Made by a program: the position numbers and the translations under genes. This document shows positions 48,408-60,000 of a stretch of 64,000 nucleotides of DNA, in pieces. The DNA lies in NCBI GenBank assembly GCA_032622095.1, contig CP136066.1:151046224-151110223 (forward strand), written 5' to 3'. The notes beneath the pieces are model-generated. The model was not told the origin of the DNA. It was given only the letters and a program-made list of their open reading frames with translations, and did not search any database. The stretch's first letter is position 1. Each line of letters begins with the position of its first letter. Origin of the DNA: Siphonodentalium dalli (taxonomy: Eukaryota; Mollusca; Scaphopoda; Gadilida; Siphonodentaliidae).

Positions 48408-50260
48408 ACTGGCGCTGTGCCACTGGTATTGGTTGAGAGGAAGTAGGATATGGAAGGTTATATGACAACGGTGGGTTAGCTGACACTGGCAGACCCGAGA
48501 GTCTCACTCTCTTGCGCTCTCCTGTAAGCGCGAAACTCTTTCTGCGCTTATGCGTGGCTTGAGCCTTGGCAGCAGTGAAGCTTTTTGGGGCGCCATACTG
48601 TGCCTCAGTAGCGAGTGTTTCGCGTAGATCTGCTAATTTGTTGTTGAACAAACTCTTGCTACCCACAGGTTCCTTTACAAGCATATCTTTATGATGTGGT
48701 CTTAGAACCTGGCTATGCTGTAGAGATGCTGACCGCAGTAGCAACTCCAGGTTGTGATGTATAAGTACAGTGCTAGACATGGCATGAGATATGCATCTAG
48801 AGAGAACTTTCGAGAGATCCTTTATATCTCCAACCCGATCCGGGTGAGCTCCCATATAAATTGCAGACGAGGAGAGATCAGCTAATGAAAGAGCCTTGAT
48901 GACATCCTTATTTGCCATTTGAAGATTCTGATATTGTTTTAGAGTAAAAGAAACATCTCGTGGAAGGGATGCGCCGATAGAGGCGGCATCCTTATCTAAC
49001 TGTGCTAGTTTTTCTAATGGAATGGGAGCTCCTTCCGAATTATACCACTGCCTGTCAAACCCGGTAGCAGTTTTATTTCCGGTAATTGGCAGTTTATCAC
49101 CCCAATGAGTATTTGCTTCACTGAGCAGGTCATTATAATGGTTGAACGTTGAAGCTACTAACGGAGATTGTAGTACCGACTTTCTCTCAGACACAGAGGG
49201 CTCGCCTAGCATGCCGTCAACACTGGAGGTGATACGAGGTTTTTTAACATGTTGTGGAGTAGGACATAATTCGGAAGGAAGAAGCTTGGAGATCAGATCT
49301 ACAGTAGATTGGAAATCACGATCTAAAGCCTCTACCGTACCGATGCCAGACTGCGAAGACTGGAAGGACCCACAGTCTGACGTATCTTGCGCAGACGCGT
49401 CGTCATCAAAAGCCTCAGACGCCTTGGGGTGTAAGGATATCGTGTCGCTCTCTGCCCTAGCGTAGGAACGACCTGCAGAGTCCGAAATGGACGACAAAAC
49501 AGTGGAGGAAGGCCCACCCTGGCGATGGCTCGATCGAGGGGTAAACTCCTCGGCATGGGGATTTAAGTTACTCCCAACTACCTGAGTGGAAGGCTGAGAA
49601 CCTGAGTTCCAATTCGGAGTCCAGGGTGGACAAGGAGAACCCCATGGCCAAAACGGGGTTGAATAACCGAAAGGGGGTGGAGCCATCGGACCGGGGTGAG
49701 ACCCCCCCCCATGCAGGTGGTCCCGACCAAGCTGAATGTCCTGTCCAAGCAGGTTGTTGGGTAGAGGCCATTGAACCATAACCCCAAGACGGCTGAGAGG
49801 TAGGCAAGGCCGTGTCTTTATATAGATCGTGACCAAGGGGACCGGACTCGCTACCTCGATGGGTAGTGCCACTGCCCTGCGCCGAAGTTGCCGTAGGCTT
49901 TTCCGCCGGTGTCGTTACGTTCGCACGCGATTTGGCAACTTCAGCACACAGAACCGCTTGTGCCGGTGGGGGACAAAATGTCCTGGGGGTCCCAAGTACC
50001 CCTGCATCTCCACCGGTCACTCCCCCAATAGTTGATTTAACCGCCGAGGCGTAATCTGGGGAGCGTGAGCTGTTCCTACCCGAGACTTGATCCGGACCAA
50101 TTAATTTTGAAGAAGCAAGACCGTCCACGAAGAAAAACCGTGAACGTACCCAGCTTTTGCAAACTTTGCAACGGTTATCGGGTGCGCAACCTGCGCACCG
50201 AACACACGGAATGTGATCATCAAATTCCGCTTTCGCCGCGTTGCAGACTAAACAAGACAT
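48352..50260 (-). pseudogene. DIRS gag-like ORF, broken by one frameshift
   Basis: The frame starts at ATG 50260 (MSCLVCNAAKAEFDDH) with a Cys-rich N-terminus (CLVC, CVRCAGC, CKVCK) of the zinc-binding type seen at the start of DIRS gag proteins. It is followed by a Pro/Gly/Ser-rich region. The first frame ends at 49568. The second frame, open from 49872 to 48352, continues in similar Pro/Trp-rich style and carries the rest: a Ser-rich stretch, a helical middle and a basic segment HKRRKSF. The switch falls at or near a run of nine C (49702-49710 on the plus strand). A slip in that run, whether a real mutation or a sequencing error, explains the break. The 230- and 506-codon frames are therefore two halves of one gene. 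No capsid fold can be confirmed from sequence alone. Confidence 0.85.
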
Positions 50261-50340
50261 GATAACTATTTATTTTTGTTGAAAAAAGTTATGTTTTTTG
50301 AGGACTTCCCTTAATACGTCCGACTAGGACCACGTATAAT

Positions 50341-50576
50341 GAGAAAAAGATCTATCTTACCTGCACAATCTCATTTGTAGGTAAGTGACACGTGACACGA
50401 GACTGACAGAAGGTCACTTCCGGTTAAAAAATTTAATTTCAAAATTCGTACTCAAGATATTCCGTACCGTTTTTGATCATTATTAACGGAAAGAGGTTCC
50501 TTATATACGTCTGGACAAACACGCAAGCGAGGTAAACCATATAGTTCAGTGTGTAACGTGTCTCTGTAGGAAATAT
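50341..50576. repeat. DIRS right inverted terminal repeat
   Basis: 236 bp, inverted copy of 44765-45001. It ends GTAGGAAATAT immediately before host sequence AGGTAAG. It lies 5' to the minus-strand genes and so probably carries their promoter; no TATA element was assigned. Confidence 0.92.
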
Positions 50577-51296
50577 AGGTAAGATGTAAAAACAAGACAG
50601 TCAATGACTGTGGGGTCGCTCACCAGACTGCAAAGACTGATAAGACTGGGACTCTGGAGACCAAAACAGTCAGCACTTTTCATAATCACTTTAAAAGAAG
50701 TAGATTTAAACAGGATATGTGGCTAGAGAGACTAAGTATGTAGATTGGTGAAAATCCACCTTGAAATTGCCAACTGTACACTACTGATCACCCCCCATTT
50801 AAAAACAAATCTGAATTGCAGTCAAGGAAGAACATTCCATTCTATATAAGCCAAATAGTTCTTGCAAAACATATTTTAAGAATTACTATGCAGTGAAATA
50901 GTTAAGTCTCTGGCTCTGCCCTTATTTGACTTTGTGATCCCATTTTCACAAATCTGATAAGGATAAGATTTAAGTTCCCCAGTTGAAGTTGGTGATATTC
51001 ACCCATTGGGCACCTCATTTATGAATTTTATCTTCTGCAAGTTAGGGGATATAGAAACTTCATAGAAGGGAAATTTAACTAACAACAATGTAAATTTGAT
51101 ACTGTAGATACTTCCCAGAAGATGAGGCCTAAGCAGAATGAGGTCTCCAGAAGGTGAATTTGGTTATGCTAGCCCGCTGTGTGGGATAGCATCACAAAAA
51201 GTGTGTATGTTCCTACATTGTGCATGCCTGGCCTCAAGCAACACAATGTATTATACAATCAAGCCTTGAAATAGTGTGAAAGTGTGTCTGTCATTT

Positions 51297-51390
51297 GCAG
51301 AATGAGGTCCCCAGAGGGTGAATTTAGTGATGCTATCCCGCACAGCGAGCTAGCATCACTAAATTCACCCTCTGGGGACCTCATTCTGCT
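51297..51390. repeat. Near-perfect hairpin submodule
   Basis: GCAGAATGAGGTCCCCAGAG ... TTTAGTGATGCT pairs with AGCATCACTAAATTCACCCT ... GGGACCTCATTCTGC around a ~17-nt centre. A second copy with a few mismatches lies at 51575-51682. Confidence 0.85.
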
Positions 51391-52018
51391 AGGGCCCCCA
51401 ACTGCTATGGCAGACCTAGGATAAGATTGAAGTTCCCCAGTTGGTGATGTTCACCCATTGGGCACCTCAATTAGGAATTTATCTTCTGCAAATTAGGGGA
51501 TATAGAAACTTCCTAGAAGGGAAATGTAACTAACAACAATGTTAATTTGATACTATAGATACTTCCCAGAAGATGAGGCCTAAGCAGATTGAGGTCTCCA
51601 GAGGGTGAATTTGGTGATGCTAGGCCGCTGTGTGGGATAGCATCACTAAATTCACCCTCTGGGGACCTCATTCTGCAAATGACATTAGTCCTGATATGAA
51701 CAATACATGAGAGATTGGGAATTAATGACATCTAGCAAATCTGCAGGAATGTTTATAAACATATCAAGATTGACATGATTGTGTCGGCATACCCAGCATA
51801 TATACAGTTACAGCCAAAGTAAATGCTTCTTATTAATGATTCTGTCAAGAATTTGAGTAAATTTTATTTTTGAGACCAGGCCAGGGTGGCAGAAGCAGTG
51901 CACTTGAATGAAGGGCCAGGGGCCACAACCTACAGAAATGTAATGGCATTAGTTTTTCAATTATCAAAAAATGTTAAACAATATATATATATATTAAATT
52001 GACCATGGAGTTAAATAC

Positions 52019-52150
52019 ACTTTTTTTTTTTTTTTTTTTAAATATTCTAATAAAAAAAAACAATTCCACTGTTTTTTTAAATATTCTTTTATTTTTTAAT
52101 ATATCATTTCTTTTCTTTTTTGGTTAAAGAGTTTAATCTGAATTTTTTTT
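52019..52150. repeat. Low-complexity T/A-rich tract
   Basis: Long T and A runs inside the 2-kb element. No other signal. Confidence 0.85.
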
Positions 52151-54678
52151 TCTGAGTTATGTCCCTGGCCCCACCCACATTTGACCCAGTGACAAATCTG
52201 AACCCCAGTCAACCAATGATCCTTCATACCAAATATGAACCCATTTGGCCTGATGTTATTCGAGAAGATGTTTAAAAGAATTACTATGGAGGGAAAGAGT
52301 TATGGCCCTGGTTTCTCAACTAATCAACCTGGTGACCTCATTTGAACAAATCTGGATGTGAGTCACCTAGGGAACATCCACACCAAATATGAACCCATTA
52401 GGCCTTATGGTCATGGAAAAGAAGTCGTTATAAGAATTACTATGAAGGAATAGAGTTGTGGCCCTGCTTTCGCAACTATTTGACCCAGTGACCTCATTTG
52501 AACAAATCTGAATGAGAGTCACCTAGGGAACATCCACACCAAATATGAACCAATTCGGTCCAATGGAACTTTAGAAGAAGATGTTCAAAGAATTGTTGAC
52601 GGACGGATGGACGGATGGACGGACGACGGACGAGGAGTGATGACTATAGCTCCACCGGAGACTTCGTCTCAGGTGAGCTAAAAACACATTTATTTTTGAG
52701 ATTGTTTATAAACACACAGCAGTGGTAGTTCACTCTCAGTCGAATCATAATCTTCTGTAATCTCGTTATTTTGATTTTCTCTCGACCTGTTCTCTTCAAT
52801 GGGTCCACATGCCATTCGCTCCTTCTACATTATACTCTGCATGCTTTTCTTCCCTGAGGAGATAAGCTCAGATAACTTAAGATAAGAGATGACTGTGTTG
52901 TTGCTAAATTATTTGTGCAAAACTACAATAGGGTAAAAAATGTGTAGTGGGGAGCTATGGGGAAACTTTGCCTGATTTAAAGCTGGGTGCACAAGGCTTG
53001 TGGGCGGTGCAATTATGCAGTAAATCAACCATCAGGAGAAATGTTTGAAAATTTGAATCTTAATTTATGGTTATGTACTCATTACATCTGCACATGGTAA
53101 ATTGAGTGGTAACAGTAAAAGTCAAATCTTGAGGTTTAGAAAATGTCCAACAAATTATGTTTATATAGAATATTCGATAGTTGAATAGAACACATTTTGT
53201 GAAAATAAAACATATGTGAGTGACTGAGAATGAGCTCATTTGTATGGACTAATATACGATTTTGAATATACAGCAAGACACTTCCAAAAGTCCAAACTTG
53301 ATAGTAGCTACTCATGAGATGAAGCATCCTTTATACGCCTTTGTTAGAAATTAAGTCTTTTGGGTCATGTCCAAGTGTGTTTGAGAATGGAAAGCATGAT
53401 GATGCCAAACTTCAATACCACTTGTGATAATGTATCTGGTTTTTACAATCTAGCATGATATACCTTCATATAGATGGTCAGAACCAGAATTTGTAACCAA
53501 CTTTATCAATATACCGATCAAGAAAGTGATAAACTTTAACAAGAGTTGACAGCAATTCACTGATAATATGAACAAAGCTCAATTGCACACTACAGGAACC
53601 AGAGTCCAGTCTAGAGATGATCTTCAGAACTAAGTGAATTCTCCAGGTCACAAAACTGAGACGGAGCAGTTGTCGTCCAAGGCAAATTGCATGTTATAAT
53701 ATTGAAGTGGATCTGTAAGGTACGATTGCCACAAAACAAAAATAGGTAAGAAGTAAAAAAAAAACGTTATTTTTGAAAAACGTTATTTTTGAGATTGTTT
53801 ATAAACACACAGCAGTGGTAGTTCACTCTCAGTCGATTCATAATCTTCTGTAATGTTTTGTAATCTCGTTATTTTGATTTTCTCTTGACCTGTTCTCTTC
53901 AATGGGTGCACATGCCATTCACTCCTTCTACATTATACTCTGCATGCTTTTCTTCCCTGAGGAGATAAGCTCAGATAACTTAAGATTACTGTGTTGTTGC
54001 TAAATTATTTGTGCAGAACTACAACAGGGTTAAAAATGTGTAGTGGGGAGCTATGGGGAAACTTTGCCTGATTTAAAGCTGGGTGCACAAGGCTTGTGGG
54101 CGGTGCAATTATGCAGTAAATCAACCATCAAGAGAAATGTTTGAAAATTTGAATCTTAATTTATGGTTATGTACTCATTACATCTGCACATGGTAAATAG
54201 AGTGGTAACAGTAAAAGTCAAATCTTGAGGTTTAGAAAATGTCCAACAAATTATGTTTATATAGAATATTCGATAGTTGAATAGAACACATTTTGTGAAA
54301 ATAAAACATATGTGAGTGACTGAGAATGAGCTCATTTGTATGGATTAATATACGATTTTGAATATACAGCAAGACACTTCCGAAAGTCCAATCTTGATAG
54401 TAGCTACTCATGAGATGAAGCATCCTTTATACGCCTTTGTTAGAAATTAAGTCATTTGGATCATGTTCAAGTATGTATGAGAATGGACAGTATGATGATG
54501 CAAAACTTCAGTACCACTTGTGATGATGTATCTGGTTGTTAAAATCTAGCATGATATACCATCATATAGACAGTCAAAACTAGAATTCGTAACCAACTTT
54601 ATACAGTAAAAGTCAAATCTTGAGGTTTAGAAAATGTCCCAACAAAGTATGTTTGTATAGAATATTCTATAGTTGAAT

Positions 54679-55454
54679 TAGGGCCCTGCGAATATTTGAA
54701 TTCGATTCGAAATTTCGAATCATTCCTGCGATTCGATTCAATTTTATTTCGAATCTTGTTGACGTTTTCGAATCGAATATCTCGCGGCATTCTCGCCGAC
54801 GGTTGAGTCAAATGATGTCGTTTACGGTCAGCGTTTTTACCAGTTTCCTGTCACACACACACGATTCGTCGTCTCGCCCGTTGATGGAATAACACTATTG
54901 TGACGTCACATGGGGTCTATAATGCTAGAAACAAGGTGATGAGTCTGAGCACCTTTAGATAACGATGGTATTGTTGAATCAATTTATTTTCTGCCCCACA
55001 GGTCGGCATACTAGTCTCTGAGCTATTAAATATGCTTCCCACTATCAAGATTTGAATTGATATCGCCATTTTATTATAATCTTATGCTCACAGCATGACT
55101 GTTCCTTGAACCTTTTAGTCGGACACAAAAGTTGTGATATCAATTATAGCATAGATATTATATAGCTACAACAACCACCACCAGCGGTGCAAATGACTCG
55201 TTCCGATGTGTCATTCCCGTTTTTGAGTAAACCCAACTTATTTCCGTATTACATCGTCCATATTCGGCTGTTTCCGTGGATAAAATGAATCGGTTCCGGT
55301 TGACAATCCCACAACCCACACAAGGGATTAATGCCAGTGTGTACGATGAATTCTCTCATTAGTATTTACTTTTGTTTATGAACTCCTCACATGTCAACAC
55401 AATGTCTGATTCGATTCGAAATCGAATACTATTTACCTGATTCGCAGGGGCCTA
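54679..55454. mobile_element. hAT-like MITE, copy 2 (776 bp)
   Basis: Same TIRs and interior as copy 1, with perfect 8-bp AGTTGAAT duplications (54671-54678, 55455-55462). It lacks about 39 bp of the palindromic right subterminal region near 55440, a plausible hairpin deletion. Confidence 0.85.
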
Positions 55455-57025
55455 AGTTGAATGTGACACATTTTGTGAAACTAAAACCTATTTGAGTGAC
55501 TGAGTATTATCTCATTCGTGTGGAGTAATTTTTTATTATGAATTTACAATAAGACGCTCCCAAAAGTCCAAACTCGATAGTAGCTACTCATGAGATGAAG
55601 CATCCTTTATACGCCTTTGTTAGAAATTAGTTTTTTGGATCATGTCCAAGTATGTTTGAGAATGGACAGTATGATGATGCCAAACTTCAATACCACTTGT
55701 GATGATGTATCTGGTTTTTAAAATCTAGCATGATATACAATCATATAGATAGTCGAAACCAGAATTTGTAACCAACTTTATCAATATACTGACCAAGAAA
55801 GCGATGAGAATAATCTAATTCGTGTGGACTAATATATTATTTTGAATTTACAACAAGACACCCCCGAAAGTCTAAACTTGACAGTAGCTACTCATGAGAT
55901 GAAGCATCCTTTGTTAGAAATTAGTCTTTTGGATCATGTCCAAGTATGTCTGAGAATGGACAGTATGATGATTCCAAACTTCAATACCACTTGTGATAAT
56001 GTATCTGGTTTTTACAATCTAGCATGATATACCTTCATATAGATGGTCAGAACCAGAATTTGTAACCAACTTTATCAATATATTGATCAAGAAAGTGATA
56101 AACTTTAACAGAGTTGACAGCAATTCATTGATGAAATGAACATAGCTCAATTGCACACTACAGGAACCAGAGTCCAGTCTAGAGATGATTTTCAGAACTA
56201 AGTGAATTCTCCAGGTCACAAAAATGAGACGAAGCAGTCGTCGTCCAAGGCAAATTGCATGTTATAATATTGAAGTGGATCTGTAAGCTACGATAGCCAC
56301 AAAACAAAAATAGGTAAGATGTAAAAAAAAAACGTTATTTTTGAAAAACGTTATTTTTGAGATTGTTTATAAACACACAGCAGTGGTTGTTCAATCTCAG
56401 TCGATTCATAATCTTCTGTAATGTTTTGTAATCTCGTTATTTTGATTTTCTCTCAACCTGTTCTCTTCAATGGGTCCACATGCCATTCCCTACTTGTACA
56501 TTATACTCTGCATGCTTTTCTTCCCTGAGGAGATAAGCTCAGATAACTTAAGATAAGAGATGACTGTGTTGTTGCTAAATTATTTGTGCAAAACTACAAT
56601 AGGGTAAAAAAAAGTGTAGTGGGGAGCTATGTGGAAACTTTGCCTGATTTAAAGCTGGGTGCACAAGGCTTGTGGGCGGTGCAATTATGCAGTAAATCAA
56701 CCATCAAGAGAAATGTTTGAAAATTTGAATCTTAATTTATGGTTATGTACTCATTACATCTGCACATGGTAAATTGAGTGGTAACAGTAAAAGTCAAATC
56801 TTGAGGTTTAGAAAATGTCCAACAAATTATGTTTATATAGAATAAAACCTATTTGAGTGACTGAGTATTATCTCATTCGTGTCGAGTAATTTTTTATTAT
56901 GAATTTACAATAAGACGCTCCCAAAAGTCCAAACTTGATAGTTGCTACTCATGAGATGAAGCATCCTTTATACGCCTTTGTTAGAAATTAAGTCTTTTGG
57001 ATCATGTTCAAGTATGTATGAGAAT

Positions 57026-60000
57026 TAGTCGGGGAGCCAATAAGGTCCACCTGCACCCCCCCGATGATTACAAATAACCTTATTTTTATTGTTCCCTATG
57101 GTATCCAGATAAAGAATCCGGAATTCTCCGAAAAATAAAGGTGGCCCTACTAGGTGCTAGAGCCATTTGAATCCAAGATGGCCACCATTTCCTCTAATTC
57201 CGACCAGCTGTATTTAATCGTTGTAATAGATCGGTTGTTAGCAAAAGACACAGACAAAATATATGCCATTTGTTGGTATGATGTCCTTCTTCAAAATGAC
57301 GGCAAAAAATTTCGAACAAAATTCAAAATGGCCGCCGAAAAATGACGTCATCTGCACGAAAATAGGAAATTTAATTAATATTTCACCATATCTTCCATTT
57401 TTCTTCACATTAATCATTAGTAAATGGCAATGTTTTTGAGACAGTCATCAAGCGTGATATTATAGCGTCATTTTAAGACATTTGCCATTGACGAGGGTTC
57501 CGTAATAGATACAGAAAGAGGATTTGAAAAAGAGGGGTAAAATTTTCGATTTTTTGCAAGACGATTTTGATAGTCATTTTATCGACAAGCCACACAGGCT
57601 GTTAACAGAATGTCAACAACTATGTGCTTTATTTTATTGGACGGATGTTTTACTTCAATGGGAATGAAATTGGTGTAGAAAATTTCCAAAATGGCCGCCG
57701 AAAATATGAAAAATGGTAAATATTGCCCTAGGGTGTCCTGCAATGGCTTACAAGTTGTGGTTAATATATAAAATTGGCTAATCTGTATTATATACATTGC
57801 ATACTAACATGTCTGATGCACCATGGATCATTGTTTCTATTGTCACCACTGACATCACCAGAAATATTGGATTTTTCTCTCACAAACTTGACATAAATTT
57901 CGACAAAAATTCACTTTTCAGGGTTGGACAATTGTTTTAAGTAAAATGCAACTATCATTGGTATCAAAGGTATTTATTGTATTGGTCTATCTTAAATGTG
58001 TCACACTACGGTGTTTATAGACCAAATTGCTCAAGATGGCTTCCAAAATGGCAACCAAATTTGTAAAAAGTTAATTTTTTACATATATCCCGAACATTAT
58101 TCTCTGCGTTATCCGACAAGGTAGTAAATTGTGACTCACTTGGTTATTGTACGTGTTAGTTAATTAACTGACAACTACGTTCTATTATGTTTGTCCCAGT
58201 TCCGTATGGGGCATGACAAATTCATTTTAAAGTTGCAGTATGGAATTTTGCGGAGAACCTCTTTTGTGTTTCTTGCCATATTATTGAAAGGAAATGGGCA
58301 GAACTTTGAAACGGAACTGAGATGAACCATAATATGTGGCTATTCTGGTCCATTATGATAAAACATATCAACTGGATACACGGTGGATGCCAAGATGGTA
58401 GCCAGGGAGTTACTATATGGTCATAGATGAGGTGAATAGGTATACAGGGAGTTATTGTATGGTCAACGGTGAGATGAGTACATGTATGTATACAATTAGT
58501 GACTGTATGATCATAAATGTAATGAATAGCTATACAGGGAGTGACTAAATGGTCATGTGTCAGGTGTATGAGTATACCCGGTGTTCCTGCTTGGTGACGT
58601 GTAGGTCATGTGTAGGTTATACGGGTATACACATGTGTTGCTATATGGTCATGGGCGAGGGGTATGTGTATATAGCGAGCGGCTATATGGCCATGGATGA
58701 TGTGCATATGCATACATGGAGTGAATATACTGACATGGCTGGGGAGTATTAGTATATCTTGAGTGGCTATTCTGCTATGGTGTGACAAATAGGGATACGG
58801 GGAGTGACATGGCCAAGGGTGAGGTGAATATATATACAATGATTGACCATGATCATGTACGAATGTTTTGAATAGGTACACACGGTGTGACTATATGGCC
58901 ATAGGTCAGATGAAGGAGTATACCAGGTGCCATGGGTGAGGGTATGTGTATGAAGCGAGTGGCTATATGACCATTGGTGAGGTGGATATGTATACCCGGG
59001 GTGACTCTATGGTCATTGTTGTGGTGTTGGTGTATATATTGAATGTCTATTTGACCATGTGTGTGTGGAGAATAGGTATACATGGGATGACCGTATGGCC
59101 AATAGTGAGGTGAATGGGTATACAAGGAGTGACTCTATGGTTATGGGTCATGTTTAGGATTATACCTGGTGTGACTGCATTGTGACTCATGGCTGTATGG
59201 CCATCCATGGTCATGGGTCAGGTGTACGTTTATACAGTTGGTCACTATATTGATATGTCTGTAGTGTTTATGTATATATGGAATGACTGTGTGGTAATGG
59301 GTGGCTATCGCTTTTCACGTTTAAAGTTCCCCCATGTACACAAACACTATCGTGGTGGAGAACTCTTTGATATGACCTCTCTATTGATTAACATATCTTT
59401 GCGTTATTGTGGAAAGCGATAGCCACCCAAATTACACATGTACAACCCACCATGACCTCATATGTACATAAACACCACACAAATGACAATATAGTCACCC
59501 ACTCTATACACATACACCTGACCATACAGCCATATTTGGTTATACTGGTACATGCCACAAATGACGATACAGCCATGAGTCACCATGCATGAACACCAGG
59601 TATACTCCTACACCTGACCATATAGTCACTATGTGTATACATATTCACCACATTCACGATCATAAAGTCACTCATTGTATACCTATTCACCTCACCGTGG
59701 ACCATACAGCCACTACATGTATATCTATTCGCCATACCCATGACCATAGTCAATCCAGATATACATATACACCTCATCAATGGTGAGCCCTTCCAAATAT
59801 ACCAATACCCGCACACACGACCACTCATAAGTTTAATACTTGCATATACACCTCGCACATGACAATTCAGCAACTCAATGTATACTCATACACGCCATCC
59901 ATGATCATTCATCTACACCCTATACACCACCAATGATAATACATCCACAACATATATCAATATACGACCCACCCGTTACCAAAAGGGCACTCCCTATATA

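Larger units (their letters stand above)
44743..50576 (-). mobile_element. DIRS-type tyrosine-recombinase retrotransposon, nearly complete (5.83 kb)
   Basis: Inverted terminal repeats (44743-45001 and 50341-50576), an internal complementary region (45058-45154) and minus-strand gag, RT/RNase H and tyrosine recombinase frames define a DIRS1-group element. Ngaro/PAT elements, with split direct repeats, do not fit. It sits between ACAAAACAAAAA(T) and (T)AGGTAAGATG. Paralogous array copies read ACAAAACAAAAATAGGTAAG without interruption (56304-56323; close variants near 41757 and 53737), so insertion made no target duplication beyond one ambiguous T. The element replicates through a circular DNA intermediate in the family model. 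Only one frameshift was seen (gag), suggesting a young insertion. Confidence 0.95.
50594..52679. mobile_element. Interspersed element, 2.09-kb copy (same family as 24558-27092)
   Basis: Flanked by AAAAAC on both sides (50588-50593, 52680-52685). It interrupts the composite array 17 bp beyond the DIRS right end; array sequence resumes with ATTTATTTTTGAGATTG at 52688. It shares both termini and interior order with the copy at 24558-27092. The ends have weak inverted similarity (GCTCACCAGAC near the left, CTCAGGTGAGC at the right). The right part has tandem GGACGGACGG, then CTTCGTCTCAGGTGAGCT. No coding frame. Class not determined. Confidence 0.8.
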
